A stretch of DNA of 64,000 nucleotides, taken from NCBI GenBank assembly GCA_026874595.1, contig CM049309.1, positions 16,696,576-16,760,575 of the forward strand. Direction: 5' to 3'. The stretch's first letter is position 1, and each line of letters begins with the position of its first letter. The position numbers were made by a program, and so were the translations under genes. The DNA is from Sipunculus nudus. Its lineage: Eukaryota > Annelida > Sipuncula > Golfingiida > Sipunculidae. A model generated the notes under the pieces. That model was given only the letters and a program-made list of their open reading frames with translations, searched no databases and was not told where the DNA came from. Positions 36,371 to 49,527 of the stretch are shown here, piece after piece.

Positions 36371-37689
36371 TACATTTATTTGAAGCTTCTTTGTGTAGGA
36401 GGATTATTATTTGTCACATGTATTTAAATACAATTGCTACCATAAACCGCTCAATACAAGAGTATGGACTCAACAGACGACGTCCCGGCACCACCAAGTT
36501 CTCTCATATCTTTGTGGCATATGTTTATTATCACACAACCATACATGAATATAGTTCATTGAGCGGCTAGGTGCATTCTCCAGGCAAAGAATTGAATTGG
36601 ACACCTTTAACCCTCTGGGACTTCCATTTATTTGCTAATATTAATATACCGTATATATCCTAGTAATATCAGCTTAATTTCCCATAGAACTGAAAAATCT
36701 GATATGGACATAATTCTCTTATTAGAGAACTTGATTTGAGCATCTAGGAAACAAAGGACAATATATAAGCAATAACATTGCCGATATCTTCCTATACATT
36801 CTCATAAATGCATTATCACTGTTATATTCTTAAATATTTGTTCTCCATAACTGTTTAATTCTTGTATTGCTCAGTCATCACTTGACATAAAGCAATGACC
36901 TACACAAATGTCATAATGCGGAATCCATTTACATTAACAGCAACCTTTATAGCACGTGAAATATTGATTCACGTTCAGTACTATGGTCCACGGGTCGGTC
37001 TCAGCGTGAATCAAGCCTGTGAAATGCTCTTCTCAACATAACTCAAGTTCTGATACCTTTCGATTAAACAACACGACATTTGACCTGTAATGAATATTCA
37101 TATGTCCGTAATCCCTATCTCTTTTAGTGCAATTCGAGTCTCAAGGGGTTAATAATATACAAAATATATATAAAAATGCATAAAAATGGAGAGCATTATT
37201 GAGACACACAGAAAATCAGGGATAACGGTCATTAAATTAATCCTGAATAAAAAATAACACACGCGACTTTGTTTTAAACAAATTCTACTATGATAATAAT
37301 TTCATAATTTGGGGAAAAGGGCGCGGTCACCGGCTGAGCGTTCCTATCATACATATCACACAGGTCATTTTAATGGGTACCCCATACCCCATAAACAATG
37401 CAAGTTAAAGCGTGTCTATTCCTCACTAGCAAAATGTTAACAGAACTCATATTTTATCATTATATACCTGTGGCAATAATGACATTTTTATATTTGAAGA
37501 AATTAAAAGCATGCGCTGACTATGTATAACATATGTACAAATGTACCTAGAACAACACAAGGCGAGGCAAATACCCCTGCAAATTTAGAGCATTGGTGCA
37601 GGATATAAAAAACTCAGAAAATGAAAAAAGTACAATAATTATTATATTATAAGATTAATACATACGTCTTTGATCATTTAGATATGGAT
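36371..37689. other. Intergenic, no gene supported
   Basis: AT-rich. The stretch at about 36950-37120 (AACATAACTCAAG, TGACCTGTAATGAATATTCAT) looks like an old dispersed repeat. No coding frame. Confidence 0.4.
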
Positions 37690-38285
37690 GTTTCCACCGT
37701 ATTGAGATTGTTGATGTTGTCACTTTGAATTGCTGATGTTGTCCCTCTCAATTGTTGATGTTGTCACTCTTAAGTATTGATTTTGTCCCTCTCAATTGTT
37801 GATGTTATCACTCTGAACTTTTGATGTTATCACTGTGACTTGTGATGCTGTCACTGTAAATTGTTGATGTAGTGACTCTGAACTGTTTATGTTGCCACTC
37901 TGAACTGTTGATGTTATCACTCTGAACTGTTGATTCTGTCACTCTGAACTGTTGATGTTGTCACTATGAATCGTTGATGTCATCACTCTGAATTGTTGAT
38001 GTTGTCACTTTGAACTGTTGATTTGATGTTGTCACTCTGAATTGTTGATGTTGTCACTCTGAACTGTTGATGTTATCACTCTGAATTGTTGATTTTGTCA
38101 CTCTGAACTGTTGATTTTGTCACTCTTAATTGTTGATGTTATCACTCTGAATTTTTGGTGTTGGCACTCTGAACTGTTAATGTTGTCACTCTGAATCGTT
38201 GATGTTGTCACACTGAATTGTTGATATTATCACTCTAAATTGTTGATGTTGTCACTCTGATTTTTTATGTTATCACTCTAAATAT
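37690..38285. repeat. 22-bp minisatellite
   Basis: About 26 units of AACTGTTGATGTTGTCACTC followed by TG, with frequent ATT/ACT and GTC/ATC variants and rare indels. Uninterrupted over about 0.6 kb. Confidence 0.93.
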
Positions 38286-39859
38286 ACAGTATGCCTCTTT
38301 TTGACAATAGCGTCTGAAATTGCTTCATGTCGCCTATATGTTTTTCCACGAGGGACCTTAATAAGTGCGGTGTTATGGATTAGACATAATGCAAAGGGGA
38401 CAGGCTATTTAACACGTACCGTTTTACCCGATAAAGTCTGGTTTTGGTTTAAAAAAGGAAACCCTAGCTTTAAAATTTTATCACAAAGGGTAAAATAAAC
38501 AATAAAGTATTTCATTCACCAGGAACACAGTAAGAACACATTAAACACAAACAAATTTATACTTGAGTAACCCTGTGACAAAGAGCGAACTGGGCATACG
38601 TACGTACAACAGAAGTCCTTCTTAAGTTAGTGCTTAAACCTAGAATACATTGTAACGGGTACGCACGAACCATTTTTTTTTTTATTTAAATCCGCCAGTA
38701 GTTTATTTTTCGGAAAAAAGGAAACAATTAAATACATAGAAGTTTTGGCGAGGTAACATTATATTGATCTGATTAAACAAATGTCATTATAAGATACTAG
38801 CTGATAAACCCGGTATACCGGGCTATTTCCGGGGTTTTGGAGATATATTTAATGAGATATTGAATGTTGGCTCTTTTTTATTATAAAAGTTAAAAGAAAA
38901 TATAGATTTTTAGTGGGATACCCTCGAAATACGATATGTACAAATATTTTTTACTGTTATTTTGTGGCGATGTGCTCGTGGCAAAAATCATACCCCGGTA
39001 TGTTTACCTTGAAGACCTGGTCAGTGATGGTTTACATTGCAAACCGGAATGAGACGCGGAGGCATAAAGTGTTTCGTTGATATTTGACTGGTTTCTATCG
39101 TTGGACGTATAAAGAATAGGTTGATGTGAGGAACACATGAAAGATTAATTAAATGTACGCTGCAAGGAAACTGTTCCTGAAGAAGGAAACAGAAATATGC
39201 ATACATGTTAAGTAGCAGAAGCTGACCCAGTGGGACTCCATGCAGTGGGTCCGTATCCCATTTTCAGCTACCGCAACCTTTTTTTCATCGTATCAGACAA
39301 ATGTTGAGGCCTAAAACCCCCGCCACCACCCCAGCCTTGTTCCTGAAATTAGGACCTTGAATTAGGTTTTGTCATTAATCCTGGGTTGAACTCTCCATTT
39401 CATAAAGCGAGTAACATGTGTTTTTCTCTTTTCTGACCACGCACGTTGGTCAAATCCCGCATTGAAAGCAAGCGTTATTCATATGAACAATAGTCCTTAG
39501 TGTTAGGGGTTAAGTGACCACGATGCACGCATTCCGGTGATTGCCGAAGGCAGTTCGGCTGTGCTCGGTAAAAAAAACCCGGAAAAATCACTCAAAATTA
39601 TACGTATATTAAAAATTATATATTTTCATATCGCCTATGTCACTGATGGGATAATAACCTTTAAAATGATGTATGGCACAATATTGTACATAACGCGGTT
39701 TGAGAACATTGCGAACAAACGTGAACCGTTTATAAGTATTAGATAACCAGTTTTATTTGTGAACTCTGCTTTATATGAAAGAAGCTGTGACGTTTAACCA
39801 TTTGTAATATGTATGCTGTATACACAATAAACACGCCTGCGATATGCGCCTTACCTTTG
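38286..39859. other. Intergenic, no gene supported
   Basis: A small palindrome, CCCGGTATACCGGG, at about 38810. Otherwise no frame above 70 codons or repeat signature was recognised. Confidence 0.4.
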
Positions 39860-40230
39860 TTACAACTGCCAGGGATGTATGTATGCATTCAATCCCATTC
39901 GTGTGTTTGTTCACAACATAACTCAGGCACTAATGAACGAACCTCATGAAATTTAAAGGACAATTCGGAAATGGGCCAATGAAGAATCGTGTAGATTTGG
40001 ATGTGGATCCGGAATTATTCGGATCTAGAAACGTCATCAAGGATATTCACAAATGTACGGTCTCTTATGCACGAATGAACTTGGGAATATGGGCCGAATA
40101 AGTGAATAGCGAAGGTTTGTAGTCATTAGAATGCAGATTTCTAGGTTTACTCTTGCATATATGTCCTTATTGTTTCTTTAAAGAAAAATGTTATTGTTCA
40201 TCAGTGAAAAGAAAAGGAAATTTTTTCCTC
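39860..40230 (+). repeat. Old dispersed repeat copy
   Basis: TTGTTCACAACATAACTCAG, AATGAACGAACCTCATGAAA and GGATGTGGATCCGG are typical of a dispersed repeat widespread in invertebrate genomes. A related partial copy lies at about 41110-41320 (GTTTGTTCAAAACAATCATG, ATTATGCACGAATGAATCTT) and a tail-like piece at about 42180-42290 (GGCGGAGGAATATTTGCGG). Class not determined. Confidence 0.45.
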
Positions 40231-40313
40231 ATTATATATCTCTTTGGTGATGCCATGCAGGTCTACAGCTTTTCCTAAGTTCCCTTTTCTTCCGTTGCGG
40301 ATGGTAAATTGTT

Positions 40314-41398
40314 TCACTGACATCGGAAAAGATCCAAGTCCATATTTATGAATACTTCATTTGTAGTACAATGTCTGTGCTTACAGAACTCACGTATATT
40401 CCAGTCCGCCTGATAATAACCGTGACGTTTCCGTAGTGCTCGAATCATGTTGTCTCTGCTTTCACCGTGTCCCATTTCAATCAAAAACACGCGCACTGGT
40501 ATCGTCCAATCAAACGTGTTTAGAACCATAAGCTCCGCCCCTTCCACATCTAGACTAAATAAATCTATCACATTGACACCCGCTTCCCTGAGTAAAACCC
40601 CTATGGGCATACATGGTACTTCAATCGTATCTTGAGATTTCACAAATCTGGCTCTATGTTCTTCCGTCATGTACTCCTTTATACCACCAACGGCCACTTT
40701 CCCGAAAATGACACAGTTTTTTGTCCTTCTGGGCATATGGCTACCCCCCTTATTATCGCCTTAGGCCGATTTTTGCGAAGCTTTTCAACATTTTCAGGAA
40801 AAGCTTCTATCAAAACACCACTCCAGCCAAAAGCCTCCTCGATAAATTTGCTGTTACTGTATGTCACTCCGTCTAAAGCTCCGATCTCAACAAACGTTCC
40901 ATTACAAACCAGAGGTTCTGAAAAGATTTTTTGTATAACAAACCTCTGTCCTCCCCGCTCTGGCTATAGAAACGTACGCCGTGCCTCTGATGACACTCTG
41001 TAAAAAAGTCATTAATCAATTACACCACGAGTTTTTTTTAGGGTGAAGGTATTTTTAAATTAGTTACCCTGGATAAGTTACCATTGGGAGTATGTATTCC
41101 GGCAGTTATTATTGTCCCCACCAGGAGGGTACGGTTTCATTCCCGTTCTTGTGTGTTTGTCTGCGCGTTTGTTCAAAACAATCATGAACAGATTCTCATG
41201 GAATCTTCAGGTAATTTCGGGGATGAACTAAGGGAGGAACGATTATATTTTGTTGTGGATACAGGAAAGTAATGATGGAATAATCAGAAATCAATTATGC
41301 ACGAATGAATCTTGTTATGTAATAATAATAATAATTATAAAAATAATATATAGTATTTGTATAGCGCCAAATTCTCCGATGGTCGGACTCAAAGCGCA

Positions 41399-41432
<34 letters not shown>

Positions 41433-42004
41433 CCACATACAATTTTATGTAAATCTACTCCCTGTGACCCCCCAAAAAATAATGCATATTAATTAGCAAA
41501 AGCTTTCCGAAAAAGATACGTTTTTAAATTAGTTGTAAATGATACAAGAGTTGGAGATTTTATAAATGTAATGGGAAGTGAATTGCAAACTTCTGGGGCT
41601 ATGAAACGGAAGGAACGTTCACCGATTTTCATATTTCATTTTGGTACTTTAAGAAGATTTCCGCCAGCCGAGCGCAGCGTACGCACAGGCTGATAAGTTA
41701 TTATTTTTTTCAGTCAAATATGATGGAAGTGGGTCATCAAAACGGCGGTAAACAAAACCAGCAATTTTGTATTGTATGCGGTACTTGACGGACATGTGAA
41801 TGCCCACATGGCGGAGGCTTGTATTCATAGAATGCGGGTTTCTAGTTTAATATGGGCTTTCTTACCTTTGATACACTCTGGTTTTACACTAACTGGTTTT
41901 TCTTTCACTTTTAAATAGTGGGACGCTGGCAGGTCTTTCAAGACGTAGAGATCAATCAGAGCTGTGATCACTGCCGCCACCCTGCAGTACTTCGGTGATG
42001 CCAT
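40314..42004 (-). pseudogene. FkbM-domain methyltransferase-like protein, copy B (two frameshifts)
   Basis: Exon 1 is 42004-41866 (MASPKYCRVAAV, 46 codons, hydrophobic segment) with a good donor CAAAG/GTAAG. Exon 2 is 40997-40314, acceptor TTTTTTACAG. The phase-1 junction is as in copies A and D. The exon 2 sequence is otherwise well kept: VPCMPIGVLLREAGVNVIDL, SLDVEGAELMVL, VFLIEMGHG, NEVFIN. Two breaks spoil it. In the A-run at about 40927-40932 there are six A where four fit the family frame. At about 40690-40700, after GQKTVSF, one base is missing. The two nearly cancel (the coding length is 3n+1), so the protein ends early. Both lie at or near places where sequencing errors are also possible, so a recent pseudogene or an assembly error are both open. 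The 868-bp intron carries old repeats. Confidence 0.82.
41081..41830. repeat. Dispersed repeats inside copy B intron
   Basis: A partial copy of the repeat seen at 39.86 kb (41110-41320), then GTATAGCGCCAAATTCTCCG..ACTCAAAGCGCAAT with a (CA)n tract at 41403-41429, then AAGATACGTTTTTAAATTAG and GGAACGTTCACCGAT. The latter resembles a short repeat common in aquatic animals. They explain most of the intron length. Confidence 0.45.
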
Positions 42005-43522
42005 TAAATGTCTTGTTATCAATGTGACCTGGTAACAGTTGCCATCAGTTAAAAAAGTTGCTAGACAAAGAGAACTTATAATCAAATAAAAGTCTGTCAA
42101 ATCACCACAACAATACCTTCAAGTTTAGATTCAATCTTGATGCCATAATGGAGTTTTTGTTATGTAGTCCCTGCGCTTACGCAATACACATCAAAGTCTG
42201 ACCAGGATTTTGATAATATTCCTGATCTGGTAATTCTGAATTTTGGCGGAGGAATATTTGCGGTCTCCGGATGCTATCTAGTTACCATTTTACATATACA
42301 GTGAAGAAGAATTATTGTGTTTAAAAAAATCTAGCAATAATGATTGTCTTAAATATTTCCAGAGAATTCTTGACATTAATGGGCAGATTATTTAAAACGG
42401 GGACCTCAATCCTGAGTTGGCTGATGGGTATTATTAGAACTTAGTTTAAAAAGTATCCCCCTCACCATATTGGAGATTTTGAGGCAGTTTTTAAAAAAAA
42501 TGAGGATTTTCTGTTCTCTCCAATGTGTTTGCATAATGTGGTCAAACTATGGTGGGTTCGAGTACGGGTATCAGCAGAGGAGTCGTGACATTTCAGCACA
42601 ATGTGTTATAATACTGACCATGAAAAGTCCACTTTGTCTTGGCTTTACTTCTTGTCTTTACTCTATAGTTTGAATTAGAATGACCTAACCCAGGTAATAC
42701 TTGCCATTCAAGCCGGAACACGGGCACCCGATCGTCAGGAAGTAATTTGAGCTGGTAACATCATCAATTTAATTTCAAATAATATTACGAGAAGAAACAC
42801 ATTATATTTTAAAGCGTGCCATTTCCAACTAAACATATATTTAACAAACTATTTATGGCATTATTTGTATTCCTCCAACGGACAGGCGGCAGACCAGAAC
42901 CGGACATTTGATGATTCCAAGAAGCGAGAAGTAATTTTCTGGTAACATTACGTGAAAAGAGACCGAGGTACTCAACAATTGTCAAATAATACGTGAAAAA
43001 GAGACCCTAACAAACTAGTGATCTCCAAACGACCAGGAAAATGGCTTCAGGTATGATATTATAGAACAATTTTAAATAATATTCTCTGGACCCAGGTATC
43101 TAGATTTCATTTATTTGTCCGGTTATTGTGTTTACAGCATATTCTTATTGCCCTCTTGTTGTGTGCGCAATATTTCATTTCCGTGCAATATCACTAGATG
43201 TGTTCATAGAATTTCAACGGAATTGAAATGTGGAGTATGTACAAAGGATCTAATGGAAACCTTTTTTTCGAAGGACGAGCAAAATATAAATAAAGATATG
43301 ATTCCAGCCAAATTTGCCAATTATTTGCTGGGTTTTTTTTTGTTCATGTCTCCACATAATATTAATGTATCATTTCTTGTTTGGTGAGTGCTTCATTTTC
43401 ATCCAAGCATTCTTTCAGAAATAGAGACCTACTTTTACTCAAGATTTCGTGTAACACCTTTTGGTAATTAAACAACTCTGTTTATAAATTATCGTTGTCT
43501 CTGTATCTCAACATTTGGGAGG
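42005..43522. other. 5' flank of copy B and intergenic
   Basis: No frame above 90 codons, none recognised. The 90-codon frame at 43115-43387 has no homologue I know. Confidence 0.4.
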
Positions 43523-43530
43523 CAAACAGG

Positions 43531-45332
43531 CAGGGCCTCCGAGAGGGGGGGTCAGCCGGTACATCGTACCGGGGCCCGGGGGGCCGAAAAGGGGCCCGGG
43601 CTGGCGCAAAATTTCCAAGAAGGCATAAAAAAGTTGGAAGTATGGAAGACTCATCTGAATTATTTATTTAAGTGACATATTGTTCTAAATCCGGATTCCA
43701 GAGTGTAAAGAAAGGGCCCAGCCGACCAGGATTTTCACAGGACCCTATGCAATGCATGAACATTATATTTTTAACGTGTATATAAAGTGGGACCAGTTGT
43801 TAAAGGGGACCCTATAGTGAATATATTGTCCAATAAAAAGCTGAAAATAAGGAAGATTTTCTTTTTTGCAATAACTTCTACATGTTTTGAATCAGGTTGG
43901 TCTGTGGTGCCCGGGTCACCAAGGAGTTGTATTGGGCCCGGGGACTATGTATATTTCATTTGTTTGTCTGTTACATGGTATCAATCAGGAGGATGTGAGG
44001 TGGCCTTGGGAGGCCAAAGGATTGATCAGTCTAAAAATTACTTTAAATGACAATTTATTTTTGGGTTTGTGTGTATCTTTTTGTATGACTTTAATCATGC
44101 GGGACCGTTCAATGGGGCTCGGGTCGGCCATAGTTTTCTGGGGAAGTTGGGCCTAAATACATAAAATATGGAATATGTTTAATTTGTTTTTTATTCTACT
44201 TTTAATCCAGAGTGATCGCTGCGAGGTTGGGGGTGGGGGGGGGGGGGTGTCAAAGGGGGCCCGGCCTGGTGAAGGTGTCTTAATTAAGGCCCAATAAAAA
44301 CTGAAAATAGGCCTATGGGGAGACTTTTATATTTGAGTTATGTTTGAACAGGGTCTATATACGGGTTGACCCGTAAGAGTCCAAGAGGGCCCGGCCACCT
44401 GGATCCCTGGGTTGCCCAGAAATTCACTCTAGGGCCCGATAGTCTTTTTTTTTGTTACCTTACGCATGTTTATAATGTTATTTATGTCAGGAGGGTCTAA
44501 GTGGGCCATTTTAGTGGTCGCCTGTATAATTTTTGGTTACACATGTTTACTATAATTGGTCCGTTCATAGTAAAATAATATTTACAATCAGTAGTGATAA
44601 TTTCTCTTTCGATGACCTTGCAATTAATGTATTCATTATAATTGTGTTTGCCTTTTTTTAATACAGATGTTGTCATCTGAATTCAGTTGCTTTGATTAAA
44701 AGGTTTATGTAAACTCCTAAACTACGCCATTGACGTTTCTGAGTGAAAACACATTCACAAGCGCCTGTGTTTAGGTTATTGTCTGCATGTCACCAAACGA
44801 AATATGAAAACGATTCCTAATGCCCATTATACAGAATTTATCCATATATGACCAGGAACTTTTTCCGAAAAAAAAATTGCTAAAATTTACCACAAGTGGC
44901 TGCACCAGGGGTCCAATGATATCTGTAGGGACAGTTTTATCGGCTAGGTTATACCGTATGTGGCATCGACTACATTTCATGTTTCTATTTCCTTAAAGCT
45001 ATGATACATATTGAAATTTATATCCTCATTCCCATTAACTCCATATCCCCATCACCATGCAACATTTGGACAATCAAACTGCTCTGTTATTTAGATCCTT
45101 AGACTCTTTTGGACCTTTTGTATTTCTTTTCTATTTTCTTTTGTGGTGCTTTCAATCAAATGTTCTCAGTTACGTGTCACAAATAAGGCAACTTGTGCTC
45201 ATCAGCTGCACAATAGGCCATTTACCTATTGGTGACGTATTTTAATATGTGCCATGCATATTTTCAAATTTGATTTTCTCGGGTTTTTCATGACGTGTAT
45301 TCCTAATTAAACCGTCTTTTCATAGTTTTTCA

Positions 45333-45376
<44 letters not shown>

Positions 45377-45472
45377 TATATATATTATAATAACAATAAT
45401 AATAGTGCTGGGAGGGGCAGGGGCCCTGCAACGTTTTTGAACCGCCTTAAAAGAATCCTCTCGGAGGCCCTG
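43531..45472. mobile_element. Non-autonomous hAT element with intact ends
   Basis: 16-bp perfect terminal inverted repeats, CAGGGCCTCCGAGAGG at 43531-43546 and the inverse at 45457-45472, flanked by a perfect 8-bp direct repeat CAAACAGG (43523-43530 and 45473-45480). The 8-bp duplication and CAGGG start are hAT hallmarks. Length is 1942 bp. The interior is GC-rich in places with repeated GGGCCCGG motifs and at least two diverged copies of a block containing CCAATAAAAA(G)CTGAAAATA (about 43830 and 44292). It also holds a (TA)n tract at 45340-45376. No transposase frame; mobilisation would need another element. Confidence 0.9.
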
Positions 45473-45480
45473 CAAACAGG

Positions 45481-46958
45481 CCGCTCTACTTATCTGATAA
45501 TTTCTGACTTTAACTTATTAACCGTGGCATATCTCAAAGTGAGTGTAATCATTTAAGTAATATTCAGATTTATATACATTAGTATATTACCTCTTCTTTT
45601 GCGTGCATAGGTCCACAGGTACTTAACTGGGGGCCAGGTTTGAAAATATTTTTTAAATAGTTTACATATTGCATACACACAGTTGGTGTAATTTCTGATA
45701 GAAGGCGCTGCAGTAGACCTCTAAAATTATGTAGAATTCCTAAAGATATATTGTAAAATATAGGAAATGTCCCCTATGGACACGCTTGTCATCGTCCTTT
45801 ATATCTCAAAAATAAAAAAGGAGAAAAAAGGGCATTTTCGAGACGTAGACTGGGAGAACTTATTTGACAACGATTTAGCGAAACCAGCGTCATTTATTAT
45901 ATAGATTGCATAAGAGATATCTTGTCTGTCTTTTCTGCCTATTCAGTTATCACCCATTATATTTTAGTGATTAGATATATTTTCTCTCTTGTCCGTCTAC
46001 TTAGTTACCAGCTATTACGCATCAAACATATTACCCATCCTTGCGTTCAGACTTCGGCCGAGTTTGTGCGGGACTGGCTTTCCCCAGGCGAGTTTACATG
46101 AACCGAGATCATTGGGAGTCAGCTGCAGGGGGACAAAGAGCCTTGAATATGGAACAGAGCAATGGATGTTCACTTTGACAGTGAGTATTTAAAAAAAAAT
46201 AACGTTTTATATGATTTTAGCATAATCTCAACCAAAATTTACCATGTTGGTCCATGAGTTTTGGTCCATGAGTTTTTAATCTCTGTCCAATGACGACTAA
46301 ACATCAAGATATCCAAGTTTAGGACTGTGTGAAAGCATCAGGGTAAAATTATGTGAAAATGAAAAACACATTGCACAAGTAAGACACTCGGGAATATTTA
46401 TAATAATGTAGTTATAAAGTCATTTGAAAGAAGACCTTAAATTGCTTTTCATTCATTTTGTATCAGCGAAAGCCCAGCAATACGATGGGAGCTGCTCCCT
46501 AGTGGTACAAACGTGCACTACAGCTATAGGAATGGTCTGGTGTAACTTCATAGTGACGCTTTTATAGCTTCTTTAAAATAAGTGAATTATCTTAGGGATA
46601 AGGTGTAAATATGGGAAATTATATCCCCCCTTAGGACATACTTGACATAATTCTCGACAGTTCAAGACCAAAATGTGGATATTCGAAGTGTGGCCACGAA
46701 GGAGATCCGTGACAAAATTTTAGTTGGGCTACCGTCAATTAATACATGTTTTGTCACCGGCAGAAAACAAAAAAAAAGTTCAGTTGATATACTGGCCTAC
46801 CTGGTTTCAAGGTATTGGAAATGGTTCACACACCCAGGTAAAGACCCTCGTTTGTGTATTATAAGGTTATTTTATTATTTATTTAAATCTGTATCCTCGC
46901 ACACAAACCATAATCTTATAAAGTTTGCCTGTAAGGCCAAAAAAAAATAAAATAAAAA
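45481..46958. other. Intergenic, no gene supported
   Basis: Frames under 95 codons (for example 46675-46950), unrecognised. Confidence 0.4.
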
Positions 46959-47231
46959 GTATGGTTCTCAGCCCTTTTATGTAGAAATCACTGCGGGCGA
47001 GCGGTATTTTATTTTTTTTTTTACCTTTTTTGTATGTTTCGATGTAAATGTCATATGATCAGGAAAAGCATGAAAATAACAGGGTTATTTTGCTAAACAG
47101 GTAAGAGCACTACATATCAAAGGAAATCGTATGAAAATTGTATTATTTTATCTAAGTGGAGATGAAAATCAGAATAAAAATGTTTGATGAGGGAGGTTAA
47201 ATTTTACACGGGCGGTGTCTGAGAACCATAC
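46959..47231. mobile_element. Small MITE-like inverted-repeat element
   Basis: GTATGGTTCTCAG at 46959-46971 and its exact inverse CTGAGAACCATAC at 47219-47231, with A/T-rich sequence matching further outward (AATAAAA / TTTTATT). 273 bp, non-coding. It can be read as TA duplication plus TGGTTCTCAG ends. Confidence 0.6.
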
Positions 47232-47557
47232 CTTTTATTTTTCGTTGGCTAAGCCTCACTTGGAGGTACAGTGTAGGTTATGGTGGATCCGGAAGTACAG
47301 ATTGAGGCTCTTTATATTTTCTCCTTTGGCTTCTCTTGCAATACCTCGCTTGGCAGGTTCCATCGTTTAACAGCACCCATTCTGCAAGTATTTACATACT
47401 AGCGCGAGAAGCGCGTGTTTCCCTGTAGCAGAAGCTGTAGGACACTATGACTTCAGCACGTAACTCTGTTATTCATTGGTTTGATCGATCCAAACAGGCC
47501 GAGTGGATTATTAATGATTGTTTTCCTGACAGCAATATTATTACAGATGTAGTTATT

Positions 47558-47559
<2 letters not shown>

Positions 47560-47596
<37 letters not shown>
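47560..47596. repeat. (TC)n microsatellite
   Basis: About 18 TC dinucleotides. Confidence 0.93.
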
Positions 47597-47598
<2 letters not shown>

Positions 47599-49525
47599 GG
47601 ACGTTCACTAAATTAATTAGTTTTCAGTGTGAGCTTCGGTTTTGCCAAAGCGTGTTATTATAATGATTTATAAAGTCTCAGAACATCAACTAGAATTAAT
47701 TATTATTTGGGATATTGTTAAAGCAGCAACTAATTAGGAGAACCCAATTATTCAAAATGTCCGTCCATCACGCTCTATTCGCGCTGTCTCAAGAACATGT
47801 CCCGCAAAGGCAGTGGTTTTTTAGGGTTCTTCCTAAGAATTCCCGACCTGTCAGAAATCCAGTATTACTGACAAGATTTACTTTTATATGCATTATATCG
47901 TGAACTATATATAAATATATTTCCAGATGTTTTTAAATGTACGTGTGATAGGATAAAAATCAGAATTCCGACCGGTCCAATATATATATATATAATTTTA
48001 TGGCCAAAACTACCTCTGGAATATTTGTTTGTAGTGGAACCTTAACTGAGGCCCATTACAGACTAAATCACTTCTCGTTTTCATGGTGACGTGTTTATTC
48101 TGTTTAAAACGAATTAAGCACCAGAGTTGTAATACTGGATCAGAAATTTCAGTATTTAGGAGGTATCATGTTTATAAAAATGTCATTATGGTAAATCAGA
48201 TTCTGGTTCTTACAGTCATGGTCTGTAATCACTTGATAGACGGCCGTCATGAATGAGAAATAAGAGCCAGTTTCAGAGATCAGAAAAGTTTGCAATTGGC
48301 ACCTAATCATACACCATTTAATTTATATTTTTAATAATCAAATCAAACTTGAAAATTATTTGGGAACTTCACACTTTACTTGCGCCCCCTACAAATAACA
48401 ATGCAAATTAAACATTTCTGGTCGAATAATATTGGTAATGGGCCATATATTTTGCCGTTTGTGAAGTTTTTTGTCAAGAGCAACGTCATAGATATATGTA
48501 TACATATGATGTATATGTTTGGCAACATACATAAATTCATTCCAGTATATATAATATAACATTGATGTACACCAGTGCATGAAATCTTACTATGAAGATA
48601 CTCTAATAACAACATCAGTAATAATATATGTGATATTTACCAGTGAGTGCTGGTGCTCCATACAATCATTGTATTGTCAAGAGCTAATAAAATTGTATTG
48701 TATTGCTTCAGTGCTTCATTTGAGAAAAGGAACTTGGATTTATAAAAATTATAGGAATTCTCAACGAAAAAACTTTAAATTACTTACTAATTTTAAAACT
48801 AATCACATATTTTGACTTCGAACATTTCTTATCATGAGAAGGGACCTATTTGCAGTTACATACCAACGGCGATCCTGTCAAGTGTCACTTTTGACAGTTG
48901 CCAATAGATTACAAAACACAAATATCACCATATGATTGTAAGTGACATTAATGTAGACTGGCCAAGTCGATGACATGGCTGTGACTTAATTGTTGCTTCT
49001 GACAGAGAAATCAAACGTTCTTTTACTGTAACGCAACCTTGCGGCAAATTAAATAACTAAATAACGGCTCTCTGATCCGTTAAAAAAGCCGAAACGTTTA
49101 ATTCACACATTAAGTCGTAAACATAAGTACTAACGCCTTGACATGGCTAACACTGATGGTGTAGCTCTAAGGTGACAATAAATATGTATCCATACAATTG
49201 ACTGCTCATACATTTTATTTCTTCTGTCTGGGCATTCTAACAGCCGAAAACATATTGTTGACACCAGAAGCCCAGTATGTGCAGACTAGCTCTCTCCCAC
49301 AGTCTCCAGTGCTACCTGTTAGGGTTTTAGTAAACTATAGTAACTCTCGAAAAGTTCCACATAATTTCATGATATTTAAAAACTTTAACTCATTGACATA
49401 CCTTTTCGTCTTTTAACAGGATTAATATTTAATTTTGCATGTTTATGAAGAATATTATATAAAACCTATTGATCACTTTTCTAAAAGATGTTAATCCCCC
49501 CCCCCCCCCTTAGTTCAATATCATA
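47597..49525. other. Intergenic, no gene supported
   Basis: Frames under 80 codons. Only a short (TA)n tract near 47980 and a run of about 13 C at 49497-49509 stand out. Confidence 0.4.
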
Positions 49526-49527
49526 TA

